From the IMG/VR virus record IMGVR_UViG_3300031703_000001, positions 1 to 64,000 of that record: 64,000 nucleotides of DNA. One strand, given 5' to 3'. Shown here one piece after another: positions 50,375-58,678 of this stretch. Position 1 is the first letter of the stretch, and every line of letters starts with the position of its first letter. Below the pieces are notes generated by a model. It was not told the DNA's origin. It worked only from the letters and a program-made list of their open reading frames with translations, and searched no databases. A program made the position numbers and the translations under genes. The stretch is from a virus.

Positions 50375-50690
50375 AAAAATGGATTATTTTGAATTAGAAT
50401 GTGCCGTTGAAGAATGGGCACATGAAAAAGGGATTATGGCTAAGGCCAGTCCTATGGCACAAGCCTTAAAAACAATGGAAGAGTGCACGGAGCTCTGTAC
50501 AGCAATTAACAATAAAGACCGGGAAGAAATTGTAGATGCAATGGGTGATATAATGGTAACATTAATCATACAAGCAAAAATGCAAAACGTTTCTTTGGAG
50601 TCTTGTTTAGAATCAGCTTATCATATTATAAGCAAAAGGACTGGTAGAATGATTAGAGGACAATTTGTAAAAGATCCAACAATACTTTGA
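50367..50690 (+). CDS. mazG: MazG-like nucleotide pyrophosphohydrolase
   Basis: 107 aa, all-helical. KTMEECTELCTAIN carries the ExxE metal-binding part of the MazG site, and DREEIVDAMGDIMVTLIIQA supplies the second ExxD motif. MazG-type enzymes hydrolyse (d)NTPs or alarmones to the monophosphate. In phages they may prevent starvation signalling or clean the dNTP pool. Its stop TGA overlaps the -33 TTTG of the next promoter. Confidence 0.8.
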   Translation: MSKKMDYFELECAVEEWAHEKGIMAKASPMAQALKTMEECTELCTAINNKDREEIVDAMGDIMVTLIIQAKMQNVSLESCLESAYHIISKRTGRMIRGQFVKDPTIL

Positions 50691-50716
50691 TAAACTAATT
50701 ATATTTACTACCTTTA
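50686..50716 (+). promoter_or_regulatory. Promoter: TTTG, 19-base spacer, TACCTTTA
   Basis: TTTG at 50686-50689 and TACCTTTA (one mismatch to TAnnTTTG) at 50709-50716, 20 bases before the ATG at 50737. The spacing is that expected for Bacteroidota promoters. It would drive the DUF932-like gene. Confidence 0.6.
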
Positions 50717-50736
50717 CACATTAAAAGTTTAAACAT

Positions 50737-51660
50737 ATGCGCTATAAAAAAGCAACAGAAACAACAAAAACTTACTTAGAGAATGCCACCTTACCTAGCC
50801 ATGGTAAGAGTTATACAGTTATATCACACAAACAAGTGATAGATAACACAAAAATTTTATTGGAGGATAGTGGATTTACTATCCGTAAAGAAATATATAG
50901 AGCAAACATGAATGCCCAAGTAGCACAGGGTATATATCATATTTATCCTTCTCAGTCTCAAGATGACGTAATAGCAGGAGAGAAAGAACTAGGAATGATG
51001 TTTGCCTGGACAAACTCTTATGACAAGAGTACAAGATTCCAATGCGCTATTGGAGCATACGTTATGGTATGTGATAATGGTATGGTAGCCGGAGACATGA
51101 TGAATTTCAAAAGAAAACATACTGGATCAGCAGGCCATGATATGGTTGTACAATTAAGTAACCAAATTAAAAATGGTGAAAAACATTATACACGCATATT
51201 AGCAGACAGGGATTCATTAAAAGGTACAATATTGAACAAACGTAAACAATCTGAATTACTAGGAAGACTGTTTGCAGATGATGAAATTATTACCGCAACT
51301 CAAGTTACGTGTATCAAGAAAGAAATGAATAAACCATCTTATGATTATGATTGTAATGATGACAATGCATGGGCTTTCTATAATCACGTAACACATTCAC
51401 TAAAAATGTCCCCACCAAGAGATTGGATGCAGGACAGCCAAAACTTTCATGACTTTATGATGACAGAAGTATTATCAAACGCAGCAGGATCACAATCAAG
51501 TGACGTAGACTTTAGTAATTTGCAAACTACAATAGATGAAAATTTTGATACCAGTGAGGTACAAGATATAATCTTGGAATCAAGTGGAGCAATAGAAATA
51601 GATGAGGATATTACACCTCTTCAATTAGCATATGAAACATATACAGCACATAATTGGTAA
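50737..51660 (+). CDS. DUF932-like phage/plasmid protein
   Basis: 307 aa. The N-terminal domain has SHKQVIDNTKILLEDSGF, and the middle holds MFAWTNSYDKSTRFQCAIGA plus VMVCDNGMVAG, a pattern typical of DUF932 proteins carried by phages and plasmids. The function of the family is not established. It has its own promoter and is followed by the GroEL promoter region, so it is a single-gene unit. The last 50 residues are acidic. Confidence 0.7.
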   Translation: MRYKKATETTKTYLENATLPSHGKSYTVISHKQVIDNTKILLEDSGFTIRKEIYRANMNAQVAQGIYHIYPSQSQDDVIAGEKELGMMFAWTNSYDKSTRFQCAIGAYVMVCDNGMVAGDMMNFKRKHTGSAGHDMVVQLSNQIKNGEKHYTRILADRDSLKGTILNKRKQSELLGRLFADDEIITATQVTCIKKEMNKPSYDYDCNDDNAWAFYNHVTHSLKMSPPRDWMQDSQNFHDFMMTEVLSNAAGSQSSDVDFSNLQTTIDENFDTSEVQDIILESSGAIEIDEDITPLQLAYETYTAHNW

Positions 51661-51674
51661 CAATACTACAAATA

Positions 51675-51703
51675 TTGGCTCTGATTGGTTGTATCTACAT
51701 TTG
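51675..51703 (+). promoter_or_regulatory. Promoter upstream of groEL: TTGG, 17-base spacer, TACATTTG
   Basis: TACATTTG (51696-51703) matches TAnnTTTG exactly. TTGG at 51675-51678 is a plausible -33. It lies 122 bases before the GroEL ATG, leaving a long leader. Confidence 0.6.
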
Positions 51704-51731
51704 TACTAAAAACAAATTAGGAAACTAAAAA

Positions 51732-51774
51732 GTAAAAGACTGGGGGAATTAATAGTTCCTCTGGTTACTTTTAC
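51732..51774 (+). promoter_or_regulatory. Long hairpin in the groEL leader
   Basis: GTAAAAG (51732-51738) pairs with CTTTTAC (51768-51774), then ACTG with TGGT, then GGGGAA with TTCCTC. That is about 17 pairs with a 2-base bulge and a short AT-rich loop. No T-run follows, so it is not a simple terminator. It is 50 bases before the GroEL start and could regulate translation or mRNA stability. Confidence 0.5.
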
Positions 51775-51824
51775 ATAAGTTTTCCTATGCGTTTTATAAA
51801 ATTAACAGTAAAATAGAAACTAAA

Positions 51825-53456
51825 ATGAAAAACATAAAATTTAATACAGAAGCTAGAAATGGCTTGAAAGATGGAGTTGATGCCCTGGCAAATGCTGTAA
51901 AGGTAACATTAGGCCCAAAAGGAAGAAATGTAATTATTAGTAAATTCTTTGGAGGACCTCAAGTTACTAAAGATGGTGTTACAGTTGCAAAAGAAATTGA
52001 ACTTGAAGACCCCTTAGAAAATATGGGTGCTCAAATGGTTAAAGAAGTTGCTTCTAAGACTAATGATCTTGCAGGTGATGGAACTACAACCGCTACTGTA
52101 TTAGCTCAGGCTATAATACATGAAGGTTTAAAGAATGTTGCAGCAGGCGCTAATCCAATGGATTTAAAAAGAGGGATTGATAAAGCTGTTTCAGTAATAG
52201 TTGCAAATTTACATGAACAATCTATAACAATAGGTGATTCATTAGATAGACTAAAACAAGTGGCTTCTATTTCTGCAAACAATGATGCTGAAATTGGTGA
52301 TTTAATTGCCAATGCATTTACCAAAGTTGGTAAAGAAGGTGTTATTACTGTAGAAGAGGCTAAAGGTATGGAAACATATGTTGATGTTGTGGAAGGAATG
52401 CAATTTGATAGAGGTTTCTTATCTCCTTACTTTGTAACTAACCCGGATAAGATGAGTGCTGAACTAGAAAATCCATACATTTTAATAGTTGATAGAAAAA
52501 TATCTAATATGAAAGACCTACTTCCTATATTGGAACCGGTTGCTCAAACAGGTAAAGGTTTATTGATTGTTGCAGAAGATGTTGACGGAGAAGCCTTAGC
52601 TACCTTAGTAGTGAACAAATTAAGAGGTGGTCTTAAGATTGCTGCAGTTAAAGCTCCTGGCTTTGGTGCAAGAAGAAAAGACATGCTTGAAGATTTGGCA
52701 ATATTAACGGGTGCAACAGTTATCTCTGAAGAGAAAGGTGTTACTCTTGATGATGTTAGTATTGATATGTTAGGACATGCTTCATCTGTATCTGTAGATA
52801 AAGACAACACTACCATTATAAATGGTTCAGGTGATCAGGATAAACTTAATGCAAGAATTATTCAGATAAAGGGTCAAATAGAGACAATGGAAAGTGCTTA
52901 TGAGACAGAAAGATTGCAAGAACGTTTAGCTAAGTTAGCAGGTGGTGTTGCAGTTTTATATGTTGGTGCAGCTTCTGAAGTTGAAATGAGAGAAAAGAAA
53001 GATAGAGTTGATGATGCACTTGCTGCAACAAAAGCTGCTGTTGAAGAAGGTGTAGTTGCTGGAGGCGGTGTTGCTTTGCTTAGAGCTGGTTTAATACTTG
53101 AAGGATTGGTAAGCCCAACTCCTGATGAAAGTGTTGGTATTGGTATTATTGCAAAAGCAATCTTAGCTCCATTCAAAACTATCTGTGAAAATGCAGGTGT
53201 TAGTGCTGATGTAAAATTAGACGGTGTATTATCTAGACCAAGTGGAACTGGATATGATGCAAAGGATGATGCGTATGTTGAAATGTTTGATGCAGGGATT
53301 ATTGATCCGTGTAAAGTAACTAGAGTTGCATTAGAAAATGCAGCTTCTGTTTCTGGAATGATTTTAACTACGGAATGTGCTTTGGTGAATACTACAGGTA
53401 AACCATCTGCAGGAGACATGCCTGAAATGCCAGGTGGAATGCCCGGAATGATGTAG
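51825..53456 (+). CDS. groL: GroEL-type chaperonin (Cpn60)
   Basis: 543 aa, full length. Hallmarks: [12 protein letters not shown] (27-38), [11 protein letters not shown] (84-94) with the ATP-site Asp, [10 protein letters not shown], the apical region with [14 protein letters not shown], and [19 protein letters not shown] with the catalytic Asp, then [10 protein letters not shown]. The C-terminus ends in GGMPGMM, the Gly-Met tail of GroEL. All key residues appear intact. It folds proteins inside its double ring with GroES, encoded by this phage at 16009-16293. It has its own promoter, structured leader and bidirectional terminator. Confidence 0.95.
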   Translation: MKNIKFNTEARNGLKDGVDALANAVKVTLGPKGRNVIISKFFGGPQVTKDGVTVAKEIELEDPLENMGAQMVKEVASKTNDLAGDGTTTATVLAQAIIHEGLKNVAAGANPMDLKRGIDKAVSVIVANLHEQSITIGDSLDRLKQVASISANNDAEIGDLIANAFTKVGKEGVITVEEAKGMETYVDVVEGMQFDRGFLSPYFVTNPDKMSAELENPYILIVDRKISNMKDLLPILEPVAQTGKGLLIVAEDVDGEALATLVVNKLRGGLKIAAVKAPGFGARRKDMLEDLAILTGATVISEEKGVTLDDVSIDMLGHASSVSVDKDNTTIINGSGDQDKLNARIIQIKGQIETMESAYETERLQERLAKLAGGVAVLYVGAASEVEMREKKDRVDDALAATKAAVEEGVVAGGGVALLRAGLILEGLVSPTPDESVGIGIIAKAILAPFKTICENAGVSADVKLDGVLSRPSGTGYDAKDDAYVEMFDAGIIDPCKVTRVALENAASVSGMILTTECALVNTTGKPSAGDMPEMPGGMPGMM

Positions 53457-53479
53457 TAACTTACATAATAATAATTAAT

Positions 53480-53512
53480 GAGGGGAACAATATCAACTGT
53501 TCCCCTCTTATT
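53480..53512. terminator. Bidirectional terminator between groEL and the fibre gene
   Basis: A perfect 10-bp stem, GAGGGGAACA (53480-53489) with TGTTCCCCTC (53498-53507), flanked by TTATTATT on the right and AATAATAA-type sequence on the left. It serves both convergent genes. Confidence 0.85.
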
Positions 53513-53540
53513 ATTTTATAAATATATTATTAAATTCTAA

Positions 53541-55706
53541 TTATTCCCACATTACTACATTTACTGCTGCATTGATTGCTTTTGCATCTATACTAACCAT
53601 ATTAATTGAATATCCAGTAGTTGTTTTTTTATTTACCCAACCACGTGTTCCACCACCCATTACATTTGTATCTTCAAAAGTTAAATTAACCATATAATCT
53701 GCATTGGAAACTCCAGTTGCAAATGTAACATCATATATTCCTACCGGACCTTGTTTAACCATAAAGGCTCCAAGATTAGATATACTGTTAGTATTACTTA
53801 AAGCAACTGTATCACCTTGAACGGCAACACTTTTAATAGTACCAAAAACAGCCAAAGGTCCTATACCTATTAACTTCTTTACATCGTCCATTGTTACTTT
53901 ATGGACATTTTGAGATTTAGCATCATGAAACATGATATAATCATCAAGATCTATTTGAGAAACTACAGGTGCTGAATAAACAACATTATCAAGACCTAAA
54001 TAATCAACCTCAACTGTGCTACCAGATATTGTAACACCTGGGCCTCCAGTATATGAACCACCTGTACCATTTGATGCAGAAGTAATACGTCCTTGTTGAT
54101 CAACTGTAATATTAGCTGCTGTATAAGTACCTGCTGACACAGCTGTATTATCAAGACTTATTTGTATTGAATCTGTAGCTTGAGAAACAGTAGTTAAACC
54201 TATACCACCTTTTAATAATAAAGTATCACCATCACTAATTGTCTGTGCTGCACCAGTATCACCTGTTGCTATCCAATGTGTACTTAAACCTGAAGTCCAT
54301 GGTATATTAACCACGGCTTGATTTTGATCATTGAATTGAACACCATAAGTTCTATCATCCACATTAGTTATTGAATTTACTGCAGTAGTTTGAACAAGAT
54401 CGCTATATAATTTAACACCTCCAATTGTGGTTGATGTTGCATATGGGAGTGAACTTTGTATCCAAGGTACATTAACAACCAATTGCCCATTATCATTAAA
54501 TTGAACACCGTAAGTTCTTTTAGCAACTTCAGATACTCCTTCAGCAATAATTGTCTGAACTGTATCAAACCTAAGTTTACCAATACCTTGAATAACTGAT
54601 GTCATTACCGGTACTGCTGAAGGAATAATTGGAAAAGTAACAAGATTACCTAACCCATTAATATAATCATTAGATGTACCATTTGCTGTTATATCAACAT
54701 CTGCATTTGTAGTTGGATTACTTACAGTAACACTAAATGCTGTTCCAGCATGAGTTGCTCCTACACTAACTACAGAACCGCTACCTCCACCACCTGTTGC
54801 ATAATTGGGAACATTTAATATTCCACTTATTAAGGTAGATGGCCCTGATGTTCCAGTTGTTGTTAAACCTGTAACAATACCTTGAGGTCCTAAAGCAAGT
54901 ATATCTTGTAAATTAACAGCATGAACTGTATCATCATCTTTATCACTAAACATGAAATAATCATCAAGCGCAACTGCTGATGATCCACTTGCAAGAATAA
55001 TGTTTTGGTCAGTTGAATATAATGCTCCAATAATAGGATCTACACTAGTCCCTGTTAACTCTAAACCTGCAGCTACATTAACACTTGTTACTGTACCATA
55101 AGTTGTATCAACCCAAGTAACGTTTGTTCCTGTTGAACTTAATACTTGACCTGCTGCACCCGGAGAACTAGCTCCATCATATAAATGACCTTGAATGCCA
55201 ACGCTTGCTTCAAAAGTTACTAATTCAGTATCTGAATCAGATCCAATACTTAAATTTCCTGGAGATTGAACCATTGCTATTGGTCCAGCATCCCCTATTG
55301 TTGTGGCACTTGTCCACATTGCTATATTATTAATAGTACCTGATCCTCCTATTTCACTAGCAGCATCAATTTTTATAACACCAGCTGTATCAGTCAATGT
55401 TATATTAGTTCCTGCTTCAAGTGTAACTAAATCAATTGTAGAATCAGATCCTACAAGTGTTAAGTCAACATTTAAACCAGATTGAGCACTAACTAAATCA
55501 TATGTAGTATCATTACTTGGAAGAGCAGCTATAAAATCATCCATACGTATAATGAATGGTTCCATTTTAGGCGCGTAACTAGCACCCGTATTCAAACTGC
55601 TATTCTTTACTCTACCAAATTCAATATAATCTGATGAAAGTTTAAGAATGTCTTTTCTTTTTCCAATTTTTAAGAGACCTAAAACCTCTTGTATAAATAT
55701 ACTCAT
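53541..55706 (-). CDS. Tail fibre protein (721 aa)
   Basis: A Gly/Thr/Val-rich fibre. The N-terminus (MSIFIQEVLGLLKIGKRKD) is shared in outline with two neighbouring genes, so it probably docks on a common base. Middle: a repeated DYFMFSDKDDDTVHAVNL/DYIMFHDAKSQNVHKVTM element appears twice, and RTYGVQFNDNGQLVVNVPW also twice. One GDTGAAQTISDGDTLLLKGG bead matches modules in the 805-2910 fibre. The C-terminus has a GWVNKKTTTGYSINM strand pair likely to form a tip. Its leader is ACAATATTATG. Confidence 0.8.
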   Translation of the reverse strand: MSIFIQEVLGLLKIGKRKDILKLSSDYIEFGRVKNSSLNTGASYAPKMEPFIIRMDDFIAALPSNDTTYDLVSAQSGLNVDLTLVGSDSTIDLVTLEAGTNITLTDTAGVIKIDAASEIGGSGTINNIAMWTSATTIGDAGPIAMVQSPGNLSIGSDSDTELVTFEASVGIQGHLYDGASSPGAAGQVLSSTGTNVTWVDTTYGTVTSVNVAAGLELTGTSVDPIIGALYSTDQNIILASGSSAVALDDYFMFSDKDDDTVHAVNLQDILALGPQGIVTGLTTTGTSGPSTLISGILNVPNYATGGGGSGSVVSVGATHAGTAFSVTVSNPTTNADVDITANGTSNDYINGLGNLVTFPIIPSAVPVMTSVIQGIGKLRFDTVQTIIAEGVSEVAKRTYGVQFNDNGQLVVNVPWIQSSLPYATSTTIGGVKLYSDLVQTTAVNSITNVDDRTYGVQFNDQNQAVVNIPWTSGLSTHWIATGDTGAAQTISDGDTLLLKGGIGLTTVSQATDSIQISLDNTAVSAGTYTAANITVDQQGRITSASNGTGGSYTGGPGVTISGSTVEVDYLGLDNVVYSAPVVSQIDLDDYIMFHDAKSQNVHKVTMDDVKKLIGIGPLAVFGTIKSVAVQGDTVALSNTNSISNLGAFMVKQGPVGIYDVTFATGVSNADYMVNLTFEDTNVMGGGTRGWVNKKTTTGYSINMVSIDAKAINAAVNVVMWE

Positions 55707-55730
55707 AATATTGTTTGTTTATTTTACTTA

Positions 55731-55907
55731 TTATCTACCGCAACCTGGTTTCCATTTTGCTCCACCAGATTTTCTTCTAGCTCTTCTTCTGGCTCTTTTA
55801 GCTTTACCACCCGGACCTGGAGTAGAATCAGTAGATTCAACACCTGAGTAAAACCCAGATACATCTCCACCATCCATGAATTTCTTTGTTAATAATTTAT
55901 TATTCAT
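55731..55907 (-). CDS. Small basic protein (58 aa)
   Basis: From the ATG at 55907 in an ACAATATTATG leader. The second half is very basic: KAKRARRRARRKSGGAKW, ending KPGCGR. The first half is polar with Gly and Asp. It could bind nucleic acid or neutralise DNA in the virion. The leader identical to that of the next gene argues for a real gene. No family recognised. Confidence 0.55.
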   Translation of the reverse strand: MNNKLLTKKFMDGGDVSGFYSGVESTDSTPGPGGKAKRARRRARRKSGGAKWKPGCGR

Positions 55908-55919
55908 AATATTGTTTAT

Positions 55920-56381
55920 TTATTTTCTATTTTCTGCACTTGTACCATAGTAGTATGCAAATATGTTACTTATTACCACACCTTCAATCATACCCATTAA
56001 ATGTACAAAGAGATCATTCTCAAGTACTGCAGGTATATAAACCACAGCATAAATCATAAAAATGAAAGAGAATAAACCTGTTAAACCGGTTGCCAGCATC
56101 ATCCAATCTTGTTTGTTGGTCTTAGCTATTTCAACTTCTCTTTTTCTTGCTGAATCTCTATCTGCTACTTCTAAAGCATACATTTCTTGAACATAAGTAT
56201 CTGCTATTATTTTATCTTCAGCAGATATATTAGGATCACTCTTTATAAGATTGCTAACCATACCCAATACACCAGCATCTGGTAACAGATCCCCAGCAAT
56301 ATTCAATATACCTGGAGCTACCTTCATTAGGAACTTACCAAATTTGGTATCTCTAAATTTCTTTTTTGGTGTATCACTCAT
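55920..56381 (-). CDS. Holin-like membrane protein
   Basis: 153 aa. A cytoplasmic helical N-terminal part ends with the charged AKTNKQDWM linker, followed by two or three membrane segments: about 93-118 (TGLTGLFSFIFMIYAVVYIP) and 122-145 (FVHLMGMIEGVVISNIFAYY). It ends YYGTSAENRK, close to the YYFGSS-type tail of Holin_3TMs proteins, with the SARKREVEIA segment also typical. It would form the membrane lesion that releases the endolysin (19128-20045). The family call is moderate. Confidence 0.65.
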   Translation of the reverse strand: MSDTPKKKFRDTKFGKFLMKVAPGILNIAGDLLPDAGVLGMVSNLIKSDPNISAEDKIIADTYVQEMYALEVADRDSARKREVEIAKTNKQDWMMLATGLTGLFSFIFMIYAVVYIPAVLENDLFVHLMGMIEGVVISNIFAYYYGTSAENRK

Positions 56382-56386
56382 AATTA

Positions 56387-56665
56387 CTAAATTATTGGTG
56401 TTATAGCTGTTATAATTCCGTTGACAACTGTCACATCTTTATCATCCGCACTGATAAATTTACCTGTTGCACCAACAACTGGAGCAGGTAATATCAAAGT
56501 TTTCAATGACTTAATTGTTATTAAATCAGTTTCAACCTTTGGGTGAGGTTTCATTCTTTCTTGAGCGGTAGCATACCTTGCTATAGCAATATAATCTTCT
56601 GTTCTAGGTGTTACAGCTTTCTTTCTTGAAAGCATTCCCATCATGTCTTGTAGTAGAGTACTCAT
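56387..56665 (-). CDS. Small fibre-base protein sharing the docking N-terminus
   Basis: 92 aa. It begins MSTLLQDMMGMLSRKKA, the same hydrophobic-then-basic plan as the fibre genes on either side, and continues with a helical segment (YIAIARYATAQERMKP) and short strands ending VTVVNGIITAITPII. It may be an adaptor or chaperone attached at the same virion site, or a truncated fibre. It ends 5 bases before the holin-like gene. Confidence 0.6.
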   Translation of the reverse strand: MSTLLQDMMGMLSRKKAVTPRTEDYIAIARYATAQERMKPHPKVETDLITIKSLKTLILPAPVVGATGKFISADDKDVTVVNGIITAITPII

Positions 56666-56669
56666 ATGT

Positions 56670-58013
56670 TTAATTTTTTATTGTATGTATTGACCATGTT
56701 ATGCTTATTTCATCTTCTGTTTGTATATTATCAAATGAAAATCCAAAAGCAGCATAACCGGCTTCATCTATAGGTGTTGTTAGAGTTACTATTGTTTCTC
56801 CACAACTAATAGTTGCTCCATTATTTGAAAATGTAGTAAGTGTTGTATCATTTTGAACATCTTGTACTGCCCATTTACCACCAGCATTTGCCATATCACT
56901 ACATTTAAAATGACCTAAAAAAGTTTTAGGCTTAATTGGTAAATTAGGATCATATCTATTAATAGAGAACAAGTAAGATAGTTTAATTTTATCTCCAACA
57001 GCTAGTATTTTATTTAAAGGAATAGAAGAATATCCAGGAAGGTCGTTAATATACCATGATATTGCTGAAGAAGTGTTATACTCACCATCAGTCCAATTAT
57101 TTAAATAAGGAGATGTTGTTGATACACCTCTAACAACTTCTGTTCCGTATGTTATATAATTATCATTAGTCATATTAGGCCAACTAAGACGGTCTGCATT
57201 TACTGCCATAAAAGCATGTCCTGATGCTATTGTATCTTGAGTTGAACCACCACCACCTGATCCTGAAGCAGCATTGGTAATTTGACCTTGTGCATTAACA
57301 GTTACAGTACTATTTGTATATGTTCCTGGCACAACTGCTGTATCAGTAAGATTAACTAATACTTTTGTACCACTTGCACCTTCAGTATTTATTCCTGTCC
57401 CACCTTCAATGTCAACTATTGAACCATCAACAACTACTTGGTTAGTACCAGCATCACCTCCAATTATAAAGCTACTCATTGTACCACCACCACCACTTGC
57501 TGCTGCTAAATTAATTGTATCAGCTAATTGAGTGATAGTTACTGAACCATCATTTGAGGTTAAAGATTTAAAGTTTAATGTTTCACCAACCTTATCTTTC
57601 CATACACCTACACCTACACCTACATTAGCTGCAGTATTAGGCTCACCTGTTGTAGTAAACTCAACATAATCATTATCTAATGATGTAGAAATTGTAAGAT
57701 TAGTACTTAATGACTTTAAAGTTCTGAATGATACAGTACACTTTTGTGTTTCTTTATCAACTTCAGTTTTTTGATATACACCAGCGCTATTTGAAGCTGG
57801 TATAGCAGGAACATTAACATGATCACAATGTTCTGCAGCAATTTTAAAATCTTTTATTTTGATAAGTTTAACAGACTTGTATGGAATAGGTGATGCAATA
57901 CCTGTCATTTCAGGTTCTTCATTGATACCCAATACCAGTACATCATTAGGGCCTGCTTCAGTAGCAAACTTCTTACGTTTAAATAAACTTAGTACGTCAG
58001 TTAAAATGTTCAT
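56670..58013 (-). CDS. Tail fibre / receptor-binding protein (447 aa)
   Basis: N-terminus MNILTDVLSLFKRKKFA shares the docking pattern. A middle helical-to-strand shift leads into the bead module FIIGGDAGTNQVVVDGS, and TYTNSTVTVNAQGQITNAAS matches a segment of the 721-aa fibre. The last 180 residues form a distinct globular-looking domain (YITYGTEVVRGVSTTSP, and further on AGYAAFGFSFDNI), probably the receptor-binding tip. A fibre with an exchangeable end is the most likely role. Confidence 0.75.
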   Translation of the reverse strand: MNILTDVLSLFKRKKFATEAGPNDVLVLGINEEPEMTGIASPIPYKSVKLIKIKDFKIAAEHCDHVNVPAIPASNSAGVYQKTEVDKETQKCTVSFRTLKSLSTNLTISTSLDNDYVEFTTTGEPNTAANVGVGVGVWKDKVGETLNFKSLTSNDGSVTITQLADTINLAAASGGGGTMSSFIIGGDAGTNQVVVDGSIVDIEGGTGINTEGASGTKVLVNLTDTAVVPGTYTNSTVTVNAQGQITNAASGSGGGGSTQDTIASGHAFMAVNADRLSWPNMTNDNYITYGTEVVRGVSTTSPYLNNWTDGEYNTSSAISWYINDLPGYSSIPLNKILAVGDKIKLSYLFSINRYDPNLPIKPKTFLGHFKCSDMANAGGKWAVQDVQNDTTLTTFSNNGATISCGETIVTLTTPIDEAGYAAFGFSFDNIQTEDEISITWSIHTIKN

Positions 58014-58015
58014 AT

Positions 58016-58309
58016 CTATTTTTTCCTTTTACTATTTATATGAGGAGATGGGTCACCACCATTCATATAGTTTGGGTTTTTTCTTTTGTTCTTAGAAGGC
58101 CCAGAACTTGTCCAACCTCCCATTTTATATTCTTGCATGCTTTCAGAACCATCTGCTTTAGATGCTAATCTTTTAGCGTTGCCACCTTTTTTCATCTTAT
58201 CAACCATAGATCCATACATGATGTCATCTAATTCACCACCACCTTGTTTACACAAAAGTTTTGATTTTTGTTTGGTCATCTTTTGACTTTGTAATCCTTG
58301 TCTCTTCAT
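58016..58309 (-). CDS. Small basic protein (97 aa)
   Basis: Lys-, Met-, Ser- and Gly-rich with little hydrophobic core (QSQKMTKQKSKLLCKQGGGE, then SMVDKMKKGGNAKR). It ends DPSPHINSKRKK. Proteins with repeated KMGG-type segments are frequent in environmental phages, but their role is unknown. A structural or DNA-binding role is possible. It lies 2 bases before the 447-aa fibre gene. Confidence 0.55.
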   Translation of the reverse strand: MKRQGLQSQKMTKQKSKLLCKQGGGELDDIMYGSMVDKMKKGGNAKRLASKADGSESMQEYKMGGWTSSGPSKNKRKNPNYMNGGDPSPHINSKRKK

Positions 58310-58321
58310 TGTTTGTTGTTA

Positions 58322-58465
58322 TTAAAAATCCAATGTGAAAGTTATAAAAAATAAATATAACTTTAATGTATTATAGTTATGATCTTTATCAGGATTAAGG
58401 TGCTCCCATCCTAAAGCAAATCTATCATGCGGCCAGTGAAAGGCTATTTCTAAAGTCCAACCCAT
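58322..58465 (-). CDS. Small conserved-looking protein (47 aa)
   Basis: From the ATG at 58465, 3 bases after the Cys-rich gene upstream. WTLEIAFHWPHDRFALGWE then YNTLKLYLFFITFTLDF is a pattern I have seen in short phage proteins (FxxPxDRFALGWE), usually near lysis or fibre genes. Function unknown. The match is from memory and not verified. Confidence 0.55.
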   Translation of the reverse strand: MGWTLEIAFHWPHDRFALGWEHLNPDKDHNYNTLKLYLFFITFTLDF

Positions 58466-58467
58466 AA

Positions 58468-58590
58468 TTATTTGCAGTTACAATTCTTACAATCACAGTT
58501 ATCTGAGATTGAACAATTTTCTTTTTTACAGTAACCCAAACATAATTTACCAAAGGTTACCCATCTGATAAACAAACATACATTTTTCAT
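58468..58590 (-). CDS. Small Cys-rich peptide (40 aa)
   Basis: From the ATG at 58590. MKNVCLFIRWVTFGKLCLGY, then CKKENCSISDNCDCKNCNCK, with eight Cys residues, six of them in the last 20 positions. A metal-binding or disulphide-rich role is suggested. Two TAnnTTTG elements on the minus strand lie upstream (58643-58670). The gene is clearly in step with the next one downstream. Confidence 0.45.
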   Translation of the reverse strand: MKNVCLFIRWVTFGKLCLGYCKKENCSISDNCDCKNCNCK

Positions 58591-58642
58591 AATTTTCAAT
58601 TTATATTTATAATTGCACTATGCACTTTATACTATTAATATA

Positions 58643-58670
58643 CAAATTTATTACTACTTTAACAAATATA
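58643..58670 (-). promoter_or_regulatory. Two TAnnTTTG elements upstream of the 58468 gene
   Basis: On the minus strand TAAATTTG (58643-58650) and TATATTTG (58663-58670) both fit TAnnTTTG. No clean -33 TTTG is seen. They would drive the 58590-to-53541 fibre and holin block. Confidence 0.45.
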
Positions 58671-58678
58671 AAGGGTAC

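Noticed and set aside
52898-53419. A 173-aa open frame antisense to GroEL
   Set aside because: GroEL is unmistakable in the other frame. The antisense is an Ala/Ser/Thr-rich shadow.
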